DNA of 64,000 nt. Source: Pseudoscleropodium purum. Its lineage: Eukaryota > Streptophyta > Bryopsida > Hypnales > Brachytheciaceae. The stretch lies in contig OZ017804.1 in the NCBI GenBank assembly GCA_963969395.1, forward strand, positions 17,112,001 through 17,176,000. Direction: 5' to 3'. Under the pieces are notes generated by a model. The model was not told the DNA's origin and searched no databases. It saw only the letters and a list, made by a program, of their open reading frames with translations. Position numbers and translations under genes: made by a program. Positions within the stretch are counted from its first letter, which is position 1. Each line of letters starts with the position of its first letter. This document shows, in pieces, positions 1 to 9,929 of the stretch.

Positions 1-239
1 TCCTGTAGCTCGCTGTTTTGAAGTTATTTAGTCAAGCGATCTGAGTGCCCGGTATTAGGCTTGGGAGTTGAGCATATCTGTTTTTTGCAGTTGGCAGTCC
101 AGGTCCATTTCCTGGTCATGTCCTTGAGCTAGCTCTGGACCTTGGGTTTTTCACAAATGTAGTGCAAAAATTATTCTACAAATGTACCACCAAATTTGAT
201 GATGAATTTTTCCACAAATTGTGAATGTGATGTCATGAC

Positions 240-905
240 ATCCAGTAGTCTACACCACTTTTACTCTTCAGAGTGATGTAAAATATCATTTCGCATCAAA
301 TGAAATGATGTGAAATATTTCACATCCTTATAGTAGTTATGGGGCATGTAGCATGAGGCATGAAGATGGTGAGAGGTTTAAAAAAAAATTAAAAAATTAA
401 AAAATTAAAAGAAATCCATAGAAAAAAAAAAGCAAGAAGCATATTAGTAATCAAAAGTAGTCAGTAATGTTGAATGAACTTCACAGATAAAACTGAAATT
501 AGATTCTCTGAAGGCTCCAAAAGATTATGGTATCTTGATAATTATGTCATGCAACCATTCTTTTGTAATGTGAAAAAATCAATCTACTCACACATTTTTG
601 TAGTTGTTGTAACTTGTAAATATCATCAAATTTGTCCAACTGGTGATATTCCAATAGCCAAAATTGTGGCATATCATAACATTTTGTAGGTTTCCATAGA
701 GGCTGCCTTGAATCCTCTTCACGAAGTTCATCCAATATTGTTGATTGCTCTTTTGATTACTGCTTATTTTTATTGACTACTTTTGTAAACCTCTCACCAT
801 TCTCCTACTTAATGCCATGTATCTAGTAGCTATTGACGAGATGTAAATATTTCACTTCATTTTGGTTGAGGAAGAACAAAAGAAATATAGACTATTGAAC
901 ATTAC
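240..905. repeat. Imperfect inverted pair flanking a piece of unit G
   Basis: Two extra segments, about 240-535 and 675-905, are absent from copies B and C and are imperfect inverted copies of each other. ATGGTGAGAGGTTTA near 366 answers TAAACCTCTCACCAT near 787. CAAAAGTAGTCA near 454 answers TGACTACTTTTG near 775. GAATGAACTTC near 472 answers GAAGTTCATCC near 724. The ~140 bp between them (about 536-675) is ordinary unit G sequence that aligns with B and C. The pair looks like two insertions of one element in opposite orientation, or one foldback element that took up host DNA. The outer limits are approximate. Confidence 0.5.
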
Positions 906-1399
906 TACTGAATATTACTATCTTCACAACTTTAGGTCTAATTTGAAGTCACAAACCAGGACAAGTGTAGATTTTGTTCAAAATCTGGACTAGGACGCTC
1001 CCAGAGTTCCAGCGTCAGCACTAATCTATCAGTTTTGTTGAACTTCATTAATTTCCAGAGAATTATGAAATGTAATGTGAATTAACGCCGGACATTGGAT
1101 TCTCCAGAAGTCGATTCTCCTCGTACCCTACGCAACAGTAGTCTAAGTCTCATGTCGAAGACACGATGGGTCGGGAAGACAGAACTTCACTTGCCTTGTA
1201 ATAACTGACATGCAGTCCTTCCATCCAGTCCTTTCCCGCAAAAGACGAGCCAGCACAGACCTCAGTCACATGCGGCTTGTGCGAAGGCTCATATCACAAG
1301 TCACAGCACCCACCGTCCGAACTGACTGAAACACGGGATCAGTCATTTCTCTAACGTATCAAATTTGAAGCCTTACTGATAACAATCCTTTGAGTCTCT

Positions 1400-1680
1400 G
1401 GTGGGTGACATGATTGTGGCAACTGATGGTTTCTACGGTCACGAGGATGGCCTTAGAGCCTGTTTCCATGGGCAACCGGAGCTGGAGGCCCTCCATGTTG
1501 ACCGTGGGCAGAGAGAGGAAAAACTCTAGAATCTTGACACTGCGTACACTTCCGAAAGCAAGTTCTAGAGAAGGGTCCAAAAGGTCCACTTCTGTATTTG
1601 ACTTTTGCAAAGTTGGAGGCTGGAGGTCCAAGCCTGGACTCCTCTAGCCGCTCCATGGAAAACGGACCCTTACTTCTCCC
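1400..1680. other. GC-richer segment present only in copy A
   Basis: Copy C passes directly from its equivalent of base ~1395 (near 59495) to the block ATGATTTAGGTTGGAAACTA (1686 here). Copy A has about 280 extra bases in between. The segment is much less AT-rich than the spacer. Its reverse strand is open for 90 codons (1359-1631) with a composition like real protein (DLLDPSLELAFGS, EFFLSLPTVNMEGLQL), but without an ATG at the start. It could be a captured exon fragment, or ancestral sequence lost from C. Copy B stops before this point and cannot tell which. No protein family is recognised. Confidence 0.35.
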
Positions 1681-1870
1681 CGTATGATTTAGGTTGGAAA
1701 CTAGCGGTAATGTGTCCAGTAGGGAGGCATTAGTGAACAAAGGCAAAGGCATTGCAAAACTTATGTGATCTCCCTTTCGTGTGAGTTGCTTAAAACCTAG
1801 TGTACCCGTCTTTCTTTACACTAATATGCCTTGTTTGTGGGTGTGAAACTAGTTTATCAAAAGTCACTAT

Positions 1871-3252
1871 TTGAAATTATTATAGTTTGAAATAAGGTTC
1901 CTACTCTTTTTTGATTGATACAAGATAGGATTTTTTTTGTGATTTTAATTTCATGCCGTGAACAATAGGATAAATCAGTGCATCAATGACCTATGGCATG
2001 AGAAAATTTCTAAGATTTTTTAGAACATCACCTCCAAGCCTTGTGGTTCAATGTAAAAACAAGAAGAACCACCCTTTTTGAAGTCCTTGTTGGGAAAGAC
2101 ACCACCAATCAATTGAGGTAGGCCATTTTCAAGCCACACATTGGCTTGAAAAACAAGTTTGCTCCTAAACCTAAATGCTAACTTGGCTTGCAAATTGAAT
2201 AACCTCTTAAGAAATTTGTCTAGTTTAGTTTCAAGCTTGAGGGCATGCTCTTATATGTAGCATTTTTGAGAAATATTGGAGATATCTTGGAGGGGTCCTT
2301 CTATCCATCAAATCTTCAAGAAGTGACTTTCCATCACTGTTGTGCCCTCATGAATGGATGAACAAAGCACTGCTTCCATTTATGTTCTATTTTAACATGG
2401 ATAGGACCATTTCAGTCACCCTACTAGAAAACAATATATGATACTAAATTTGTATATGATCAATCCACTTTTTTGAATATCATCCACATGCTAGAGCACT
2501 TAGAACATTTGCTTTGTTATTCTTTGAACTTGGTAGGCTCAAATTTTACATTTATTTTGAAAGAGCCTTCAAACTCCTTGTCTCCCAATCCAACTTATCA
2601 AATGTACCTTATAAATAGTCTATAGGCCCAGGACCAAGTAGAATAAAGAATAAAGATGACTTAATTTAGATTTGAAAGGAAGCATTCCTTGATGACCTAG
2701 AATTTAGTGGAAGGAGAATATTTGAAGGGCCCAAGCATATGTACTATTCAAGTCTAGCAAGTGTGGAATCTTTTGAGGACAAATGTGATGATGCTCTTAG
2801 AAATAAAATGATCTTTTAGTTTCTTAAAGGTCAAACAATGAACCTTATCGAAAAAAACTAAAACTAGGCACAATTTCAAGGATAATACTAGGCATCTCCA
2901 ATAAAAATTAAATTTCAATAAATGCATAAAATTTCAAATGCTAATAATGCTACAATTTTTTATAAAAAATTTAAATGTGATAGAAATAGAAAGACAAAAT
3001 CTAATGACTAGAATTTGAACAAATTATTAATGGTCTCATTCAAAATATTTTTTGCAAGCTTCAAAAAGATTGAGTGTCCAAAATAACAAAAATGCTAGTC
3101 TCTAGATAGTAGAATTTATTGTTTTACTCCACCTTGTTCAAATTATTTTCTATAACAAACATTAGCAAGATGACAAAAATCCAATGAATTCAGTCAATTC
3201 ACTAGACACTAATTTATAACCAATATTATCACCAATGGATTATAGCAAGAAA
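1871..3252. repeat. Spacer shared with copy C
   Basis: AT-rich spacer that aligns in order, with strong divergence, to about 59740-61600. Markers are GAGAAATATTGGAGAT (2269 here, 60370 there), AGAAGATTGAGTGTCCAA (about 3068 as AAAGATTGAGTGTCCAA, 61160 there) and the phrase CCTTGTTCAAATT near 3130. No gene is seen. Copy C carries an extra 222 bp inverted-terminal-repeat element in this interval. Confidence 0.6.
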
Positions 3253-5820
3253 CACTTAATTAACACTTTTGTCTCAAAACATTGTTTCAATTAGAATAAA
3301 CACCAATAGCTATGCAAGTGTGCAACAACTTTTTGCAGTACAGGGCTATAAGGCTGACTCTACTACAAGTTCTATGAGTATTGTGTGGGAGCATTGTAGT
3401 TTAAGTCATGAATTTTTTTTTAATTATTAAAAATGAATTAAAGTATCATTCAAAACAAAGAAAATCATTATAAAAACTTTTTAAAAATATAATGAAAACC
3501 AATAATTAATTAATTAAAATTTAAAAAATATTTTTAAATGAATAAAAAGAATTGCATTACTATAAATTAGTACTAACAATTGTAGACTACTAGAGAGTTG
3601 GAGTACTAAAAATTAGCAAAAAATGGATACATGAACATTTTGATTTTTAGTAATTTCAAAAAAAATTACAGAAATGAATTTAAAATATTCATTTCTATGC
3701 TTTAATGTGCTTGAATTGCACAAAGTACTTCTGAAAGGAACTTCTTTTTTTCATTCCAATCTTTGTAAAAAGGATGCATACTTTCAACCCATATGCATGC
3801 TGCACAAGTCACAGTTTGCATAAAACCTCATTGTCACTTTGTATAAATTTAGTACATGATCTATTTGTCTAACTTTTGATTTTGAATTTTTGTTTTTGGG
3901 TCAATAATAGTACAATCCCCCCATCCAAAATTCCAAAAGTAGACATCCAATCAAGTCTATTTTAAAATAGTAAAATAATTTTAAAAAGTGAAAAAAATAA
4001 TTAATGTCTAAAACTACCACGTAAACCTTCATTTCAAGTTCCTTGCACATTGGACCTACAATGCCAAAGTTATTATCCAAAAACCACTTTTTCAAAGGCA
4101 AGGGGACAAAAAAAAAGGACAAGTATGACTTGCAACCAATCCAACCATGTTAATCCTTAAATGACCAACATGCATTTTTTGACTATATACCAATTTTGGA
4201 TAGGTACAAATGACTAGAGATTTCCATATTTTTTGCCAAAATTTTAATAGAAGGTGGAAACAAGGAATATCTTTCATATGTACAAAATTTCACTACATTT
4301 GAAAATATGAGTCAAAAGTTATGGTCTAATATGTTACTTTTAAAAAAAATGGGCAATCCAAGTAAATCATAAAAAATCACTTTTTTCAAGAACAAAAATT
4401 TGAAAATGGTTTTCTAGAGTTATGTATACATAGAAAACTTTCACTCATTCCATTTTGATCAATGAGTCAAAAGTTATGAGGATTTTTTGTTTGTAGGTAG
4501 TTCTGGATTCACTACTCTAAAATAAATTTTGAAGTCTTTTATTTTACTCAATTTTCAATATTTTTGAAAAAATAAAATTATAGAATGCAGATTGTTTATT
4601 ACAACATTGAAATAATTAGGATTGGCATTTTTCAATTCCATAATTAAATTATTAACAATTTAGTATTTTGAATCATTCTCTACTACTAGCTACTTACTTT
4701 TTTTTCCTATATGTTATGATTTGAAATTTTTCAAGCATGTGACCAACTTGTATAGGGAAAAGAATCCAAAAAAGCACTACTATTTTAGACATTTTTTCAT
4801 AGAAAAGTGAGCTTGTGAAGTGTAGTTGCCCTATTTTTTTGCAAGGCCAAAAAATGATTTTAGTGAATTTGAATGTTTATATCTTGCAATCTACATTGTG
4901 GAAATTTTTGAGATTTTTTTCACCTATTCTCCAGTTAGCATACTACAAAGATCCTATATTTATATATACTAATAATGACAATTTTCAAGTGCTTTTGGCA
5001 AAAACATAGTCATGGAACTTTAGGGGTGAATTTTAAAGTCACCAAGAACAAAATGATTACCAATACAAGGTGATGTTGATTGCAAAAATGAGTGGTCAAT
5101 TTTGTAATTTTTTGGCAAAAATTGGGTTTCTCATATAGAATGCTATGAGTACTAGAAGGGAAAGTTTTGTAATCGATTTTGTGCTCTTGCAAATATGTTG
5201 TACTATCCACAAGTATCCTTAGTGAGTATTATGCATTACTTAGTTGTATCCACAATAATATGTTTAAGACTATGTCCTAGTTTTTTTTACAAAAAGGAAT
5301 ATACAAAGGTTTTAATTTATAATAAATTAATTGTAGTGGGAAAAAAAAACTAAAAATTGAACAATTGTGAGGACTTGATGGTGATCAAATTTCACCGAAA
5401 GAATGAGGTCAAAACCATCTTTTTTAATGTTAAAAAGTACGTGCATCACACAACCCTATTTGCACAAAGTTGAAGGCTGTGAAACAAAGCCTTTCATACC
5501 AAAGATGCCTACCTACTATGGGAATAGATCACAAAAATTTCAGCTTTAGATCACTAATTTGGGATACTCAATAGTACCAAAAACCCTAAACCAAAAGTGT
5601 GAAAATTGAGCAAAATTGACTTCTAAATATAAAATGGTTTTCTAAGATTTCTAAAAATAAGGAATACAATTACAATCAAGACACCCATCTCCTATAAAAA
5701 AAAAATTAAAGTTCATCATGCTCATGCTTTAAAAGTTATGGGAGAGGATAATTCCATCATAGTGTCACACTACTTGCAACATAATTACGGAGTGGTGTTT
5801 TATGCAAACCCCCATAATTT
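3253..5820. mobile_element. 2.57 kb insertion in copy A carrying R1 sequence
   Basis: Copy C runs through the equivalent position without it (GCAAGAAATAATTGTTAC near 61632). In A the sequence AAGAAA occurs at 3247-3252 and again at 5821-5826, as expected for a 6 bp target-site duplication. Inside lie an R1 block (4190-5010, forward) and a block at 5340-5820 that recurs at 11220-11760 (GAGGACTTGATGGTGATCAA in both). There is no coding frame, clear terminal inverted repeat, LTR or poly(A) tail. It is a non-autonomous or very old element of uncertain class. Confidence 0.55.
4190..5010 (+). repeat. R1 dispersed repeat, copy a (forward)
   Basis: Contains the R1 signature in order: GTCAAAAGTTATGG (4312), GATCAATGAGTCAAAAGTTA (4457), TTTTCAATATTTTTGAAAAA (near 4551), TTGGCATTTTTCAATTC (4623), TTTTTCAAGCATGT (4726) and TTTTTTTGCAAGGCCAAAA (about 4835). 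The same order recurs at 48780-49620 and 53390-55160, and in reverse at 11960-12860 and 20970-21900. It has no coding capacity. Confidence 0.7.
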
Positions 5821-5826
5821 AAGAAA

Positions 5827-6430
5827 TAAACATCACACAAGCACTTGAAGACTTACCAACATGCCATAAGGATCACAAGCTTTAATACATAAAACTAAAT
5901 AGTTAATGATTATAAGTACTAATGCCTAAATTTGTGGGGTTGCCAATTATAAACAAAATTGGATATTAGTGTACATATGCAATGGAAGCTTTATAAATCA
6001 TGGTCATAAGCACAAAGAAATCTTGAAAATTGAAATATAGTAGGGAATATGATGATTGAGTGGAATGATGGAAAATTTCACCATTCATGATGAGTCACAA
6101 GTTTCATTCAACAATGGATACTTATTACTTTCAAATACGCTATGAGCCTTTGGATTTCTAATAGGGCACAACTTTAGTGTATACAAACAATATTCATGGG
6201 GCCTAGTGAATAGAGGAAGTCTCAATTCTGGATTTATTTACAATAACCTCAATGTCTTGATTATTTATTTATTTTTTGAGTGATTACTGCTCAAATTCCA
6301 TTACACTTAATCCTTAAGCACTTAGTCCAATTTTAGGATGACAAATAAATTGATATTCTTGTTTCTTTATCATTACTACTTGGACAAAAGTCATTCTTGT
6401 GGAGATACATTATCAAGTTCTTATCCTATG
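5827..6430. repeat. Spacer shared by copies A, B and C
   Basis: Aligns with about 61645-62340 (copy C) and, from TGCAATGGAAG onward, with 45565-45840 (copy B). Shared landmarks are AGTACTAATGCCTAAATTT (5915), ATTGGATATTAGTG (5960), GCAATGGAAGCTTTATAAAT (5980) and the block ending GAAGTCTCAATTCT. No gene is seen. Copy C carries a ~280 bp inverted-terminal-repeat element where A reads CATAAAACTAAATAG near 5887, so A shows the empty site. Confidence 0.65.
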
Positions 6431-6955
6431 TAATGGTTGGATTTGGTGCTACTAAAGTACATATTTTTCTAAAATTAAAATGTGGAAGTATATCAAGTGG
6501 TTGACTAAGGCAAAATTGCATTGACTCTAGTTCAAAATTGGATTTGCAAGAATGAGGCTACAGATTTAAAGAACACAAAAATTTCAGAAAATCATGATGT
6601 GAAGAAAACCTCATTTCAAATCCATTCCAACATGTTTTATTCAAAAAATGATAACATTGTTTTGCTTGTAATTGAATTTAGAAGGAATTTTCAAATTTCC
6701 CTTTTCAAAATTTATAAAAAGAAATATTGGTGATAACATTTGTGAATCTAACCATGCAAATGGAATTTAAAACTCAAACCTACAACTTTTAATCATGTAT
6801 CAATTCCAAAATATTCACCTAAATAGTAATTTATGATGATTTTTCCCAAATCTTCAATTCTGGAGAAGGATCTGGACGTCTAGGGGTAGATCTTAGGAAT
6901 ACAAAAAACATTTGAAATATAACTTTGGTATTCTCAGTCCATTACAGAAACAGTT
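6431..6955. other. AT-rich sequence, nothing recognised
   Basis: Low-complexity AT-rich DNA between the shared spacer and the minisatellite. The 70-codon frame at 6521-6733 has biased low-complexity composition and no homologue in copy C. I see no gene or structured element. Confidence 0.5.
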
Positions 6956-6959
6956 ACTC

Positions 6960-7215
6960 CTTTCCGGATTCAATATCCATATTCAATATATGTATTCAGT
7001 ACGCATATCCAATACCCATATTCAATACCCATATTATTGATCCCGTATTCAATATCCATATTCAGTGCGCATATCCAATACCCATATTATTGATCCCGTA
7101 TTCAATATCCATATTCAATACATGTATTCAGTACGCATATCCAATACCCATATTCAATACTCGTATTCAATATCCGTATTCAATACACGTATTTAGTACT
7201 CATATCCAGTATCTC
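6960..7215. repeat. Minisatellite of CATATTCAATAC-like units
   Basis: Degenerate tandem array of short units close to CATATTCAATAC and CATATCCAATAC. It has a longer inner repeat of about 53 bp: CCCATATTATTGATCCCG starts at 7028 and again at 7081. It lies directly downstream of the F-box gene on the - strand. Similar arrays sit at the matching place in copy C on both sides of the 63.1-63.6 kb hairpin, and a relative at 46680-46806 in copy B. The 120-codon open frame across it is a by-product of the repeat. Confidence 0.85.
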
Positions 7216-7274
7216 TCTCACACTATCTCACTATCCTTCAAAGGGGACTTACATGAACCTCCTTGTCTATATTA

Positions 7275-7284
7275 TTTATTTATT
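7275..7284 (-). terminator. Poly(A) signals of F-box gene copy 1
   Basis: On the - strand two overlapping AATAAA hexamers (7284-7279 and 7280-7275) lie about 50 bases after the stop codon at 7335-7333. Identical sequence follows the second F-box copy at 63700-63709. The position suits a plant near-upstream polyadenylation element. Confidence 0.55.
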
Positions 7285-7332
7285 TGAGTGTCCACTAAAT
7301 TTCAATTTAGGAATACCAAAAACATTCAAACG

Positions 7333-8625
7333 CTACACTTTGCTACTGAACCTCGGCTCCATTGCGAACGATATCGGATTCAAACTAAACAAACCTAATT
7401 CGCCTCGAAATCCTTCAGGCAAGGCCGGCAGGGCTTCACTCTTCTCTTGATCTGCAATAGCAAAAACCTCCCCACTGTGATCCACGGCGTTGTAGATGCA
7501 CAGCTGCGATTCACTGAATGGAACCAATGCGAATTCCGGATACACTTCCAAACTCCGACCGCCACTCTTTTCCTTCTTCAAAACATTCACCAACGTGAAA
7601 GTAGTATCGGTCTTCTCCTCAGAGTCTCCTTCACTTGGAGTCCACTCGATTCTATCAACCCAGTGCTCGGTAACTGGGCCATTGTCGCGCTCGGAGAACA
7701 AAAACAGGTCGCCGTTGTTTTCCACCAGCTGAAGAATGGTCGAGTTCGGCAATCCTCGGTCAGTCCATTTGGTAGACCAAATTCCTTCTTCTACGTTGTA
7801 ACCCAGGATGCCCTTCACTGTTTGATCACCAAGCTCCAGAAATCCGATGCAGAAAATGTTGCCGTTTTGAAATACACCAGATTGATATTCATTCAATGCG
7901 AAAGCTGGCCCAGGAAAATCCCCCACTCTCTCCCACTGCCCAGTTCGAGAATCATATAATTCCGTGATTCTTGATAAACTCTCGGCACCTGATGCAGAAC
8001 TGCCTGCTGCAAGTATGTGGTATGTTTTGGAGGACCGATCCACATATATGTGCATCAAAACAGGGTTACGCCGATGGAGCAATGGAGGAAGCTCCTTCCA
8101 TTCTCGAGTTAAAGGATTAAAGACAATTAACCGCTCCTCATGTGTCGACTTGGAGAAATTCATGCACACCAGCCCCGCGTTGGCACAAAAGAGAAATTGC
8201 TTGAACAAATCCGCGTCAGGGTCACAATTGGACGGAAGGAATGTCAGAGGAGGTAACTTTCGCCACTTACCATTGTTGGGCAGGCTTTGACCCAGATTGG
8301 AATTCCAATTTGGATCAAAGCCTGCCCATTGCCACACTCCATTTTCGATGAAGAAATAGCATGCTGTCAACCATGGATTCTCTCTCAGGGACACAGCTTG
8401 AAGGAACCCATCGCTTTGGATCAAAGAATTCCAGCCTTTGGAGAGTGACCTGAGTTGCACTATTTGCTCATAACTGAGGTGATCTAGAACATGTCCCTTC
8501 ACTTCTGGAGGAAAATTGTCCAAGTCGACTTTGTCCGTGGTTGGCGGGAGATCAGACGGGCTTTCTTCGCTCTTTCGGAACATGGAAGTGAAGAAGTGAA
8601 GAAAGGGTGGCAACTCTCGGAACAT
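7333..8625 (-). CDS. F-box/kelch-type protein, 430 aa (SCF substrate receptor)
   Basis: Predicted substrate-recognition subunit of an SCF (Skp1-Cullin-F-box) ubiquitin ligase. The N-terminal F-box (about residues 33-78; DLDNFPPEVKGHVLDHLSYE, then LRSLSKGWNSLI) should bind the SKP1/ASK adaptor. The C-terminal ~300 residues are an F-box-associated/kelch-like region with family signatures VFNPLTREWKELPP and ITELYDSRTGQWERVGDFPG. This resembles the plant F-box/kelch group of the At5g15710 type. The target is unknown. I start at the ATG at 8625-8623: the frame stays open for 20 more codons upstream but contains no ATG there, and the bases just before this ATG read TTCCCTACAG, a splice acceptor. 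A second Met lies 14 codons downstream. The stop is TAG at 7335-7333. Length and domain order look complete, with no stops or frameshifts, so it is probably functional. Copy 2 starts at 63758. Confidence 0.88.
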   Translation of the reverse strand: MFRELPPFLHFFTSMFRKSEESPSDLPPTTDKVDLDNFPPEVKGHVLDHLSYEQIVQLRSLSKGWNSLIQSDGFLQAVSLRENPWLTACYFFIENGVWQWAGFDPNWNSNLGQSLPNNGKWRKLPPLTFLPSNCDPDADLFKQFLFCANAGLVCMNFSKSTHEERLIVFNPLTREWKELPPLLHRRNPVLMHIYVDRSSKTYHILAAGSSASGAESLSRITELYDSRTGQWERVGDFPGPAFALNEYQSGVFQNGNIFCIGFLELGDQTVKGILGYNVEEGIWSTKWTDRGLPNSTILQLVENNGDLFLFSERDNGPVTEHWVDRIEWTPSEGDSEEKTDTTFTLVNVLKKEKSGGRSLEVYPEFALVPFSESQLCIYNAVDHSGEVFAIADQEKSEALPALPEGFRGELGLFSLNPISFAMEPRFSSKV

Positions 8626-9115
8626 CTGTAGGGAACACAATTTCAACAAGTCAATTTGTGATTTCCCTCCTACTCCTCGCACCAAAATGTATTGTTATTC
8701 TAACTACAAACTGTAAGAGGATTCTAACCTATAATCCTGATCTTCAGTCTCAGCCTTTTCAATAACCGAAAGTACAGAGTGATCTAAGCATTCTCAATTA
8801 AACGTCCCAGCAGAATGTTCAGCAACGCTCTCGCGGCAATTTCAGTTACATACGCAAGTTTTCTGGTTGCTTCAAATGGAATATATGCAAAAGCGCTCCT
8901 GTTCATTTTCTTTGTTATGTACAATATTTGCCTTAGGCGCGTGTAGAATTACATTCAGTCCAAAGTTGTGCAAGACTTCACCAAGTTCACAGAAAATTTG
9001 CTATTAATTGGATTGACATTCCCTTTCAAATTAAAGTCTTGTGATATCTGTACAAAACTGAGCATCCATATTTAGTGCAAAGCACACAATCGAGTGATAA
9101 AAACAGAAGACTTAC
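8626..9115 (-). other. Predicted 5'-leader intron of the F-box gene (490 bp)
   Basis: On the - strand a strong donor TCACT|GTAAGT lies with GT at 9115-9114, and a polypyrimidine-rich acceptor TTCCCTACAG ends at 8626, directly before the ATG. The interval is AT-richer than its flanks. Introns in the 5' untranslated region directly before the start codon are well known in plants. This is a prediction from splice signals only. Confidence 0.6.
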
Positions 9116-9368
9116 AGTGATAACAGGTCTGATCGTAGTCCTGTCTGCCTGCAGCTGCACTTGGGCCAATCGGCGAATGCAATTCGATCCAATGCTCCAG
9201 CGTCAGTTCTACCTCGACGATGAGGACCGATCGGACCTTCTTGTCTTTGCTAGCTCACAAATTCAATTGAACTCTAGAACAAATTATGGAATTCCCAACC
9301 TGTGCGTAGGCAGGAATTCTCTGTCAACCATCTGACCCTCGTAGGGCCGGCGCGTCGTCATGTGGCAA
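9116..9368 (-). other. Predicted non-coding first exon of the F-box gene
   Basis: Sequence between the predicted promoter and the GTAAGT donor. Read on the - strand it has a balanced composition and contains no ATG between about 9340 and 9116, as expected for a leader without upstream start codons. The + strand frame at 9075-9335 begins with GTG and is taken to be a shadow. The 5' limit is a guess from the TATA-like box at 9402-9395. Confidence 0.5.
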
Positions 9369-9394
9369 CCTCCGGCGGCGTGCAAACATTTTTC

Positions 9395-9457
9395 TTTTAA
9401 TACCACGAGGTTTTAATGCGGGACGTCACACTAATTTGTGCCCACGAAATGGGCCCA
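9395..9457 (-). promoter_or_regulatory. Putative promoter of the F-box gene
   Basis: On the - strand, TATTAAAA at 9402-9395 is a TATA-like box. Upstream lie TGACGTC (9428-9422, the core bound by plant bZIP/TGA factors) and TGGGCC within a palindromic GGGCCC (9451-9456, a site II-type element bound by TCP factors). Their order relative to the predicted leader is sensible. Function is inferred from motifs alone. Confidence 0.45.
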
Positions 9458-9469
9458 GCATGCTGAATT

Positions 9470-9660
9470 TACCCCAGGGAAAACGCAGGAATTTCTTTAT
9501 TTTTCACACAAATTTTTATTGCAAATTTTTAATTCGTACTTGCAAGCAGGGACCCCAAATTAGCTAGGAAAGCTCTAGAATATACCTAGATACAGCTCAA
9601 AATAGTTTAGTTTTTTTTAACTTTTACACACAAAAACTTCCAAAATTACTCTGTTGGTCC
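9470..9660. repeat. R2-type repeat fragment
   Basis: Resembles the units at 13130-14080 and, in reverse, 14350-14480 and 34230-34380. Shared order: a CCCAGGGAAAAC-like start, an AT-rich stretch with AATTTTTAATTC, then a phrase like GGGACCCCAAATTAG. No coding potential. Confidence 0.4.
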
Positions 9661-9704
9661 CACTTCGTCAGCTGGATTTTAGTATTGCCGTTTTAATGGC
9701 TATT

Positions 9705-9925
9705 GGTGTGCCCTATGCTATTGCTACAACCAAAATAAAAGTAGAAGTAATACTTCGTATTTCAAATTTTTAATTCATAAAAACTTTGAAATTCAATAGC
9801 TTTCACACCCTAGATTCAAACATCATGAAAGAAAGTCGATGCACCTTTCCTAGCAAAGAGCTTTCCAACAATGCCAAGAATGTGATTAGGAAACACATAG
9901 TTCGGGAGATCTTAATGTAACAAAA
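9705..9925 (+). repeat. R4 dispersed repeat, copy 1
   Basis: Matches 44812-45025 in the same orientation: TGTGCCCTATGCTATTGC against TGTGCCCCATGCTGTTGC, ATTCAATAGCTTTCACA against ATTCAATAATTTTCACA, then AACATCATGAAA and CGGGAGATCT.AATGTAACAAA. In copy B the match lies inside unit G where copy C lacks it, so it behaves as a ~215 bp insertion. Confidence 0.55.
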
Positions 9926-9929
9926 AAAA

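Larger units (their letters stand above)
1..1870 (+). repeat. Unit G, copy A (3' part of a triplicated gene-like segment)
   Basis: Aligns by eye, in the same orientation, with 44300-45545 (copy B) and 57965-59740 (copy C). Shared landmarks include a T-rich tract ending in GCAG before TTGGCA (about 75-105 here), a block reading TTCACAACTTTAGGTCTAAT near 921, CGTACCCTACGC near 1117, CAGTCACATGCGG near 1262 and TATCAAAAGTCACTATTTG near 1855. The 5' part of the unit, present in B and C, would lie before the window start. The unit is less AT-rich than its surroundings and has splice-like signals, but no reading frame is preserved across the copies. It may be a decayed gene, a non-coding transcript or an untranslated leader. 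No family is recognised. Copy A differs by two extra segments (240-535 and 675-905) and by a GC-richer block at 1400-1680. Confidence 0.7.

Noticed and set aside
6925..7287. 120-codon forward frame with IQYPYSI-like repeats
   Set aside because: It is the translation of the minisatellite and runs antisense into the F-box 3' flank; it starts without ATG and has no domain.
7447..8290. Forward frames of 78-170 codons across the F-box gene
   Set aside because: Antisense shadows of the F-box coding sequence.
8625..8685. 20-codon N-terminal extension of the F-box protein
   Set aside because: It begins at TTG and contains no ATG; the sequence before the ATG at 8625 looks like the end of an intron.
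9075..9335. 86-codon forward frame starting GTG
   Set aside because: Overlaps the predicted F-box leader exon on the other strand, has no ATG at the start and no recognised domain, although it begins with a hydrophobic stretch.
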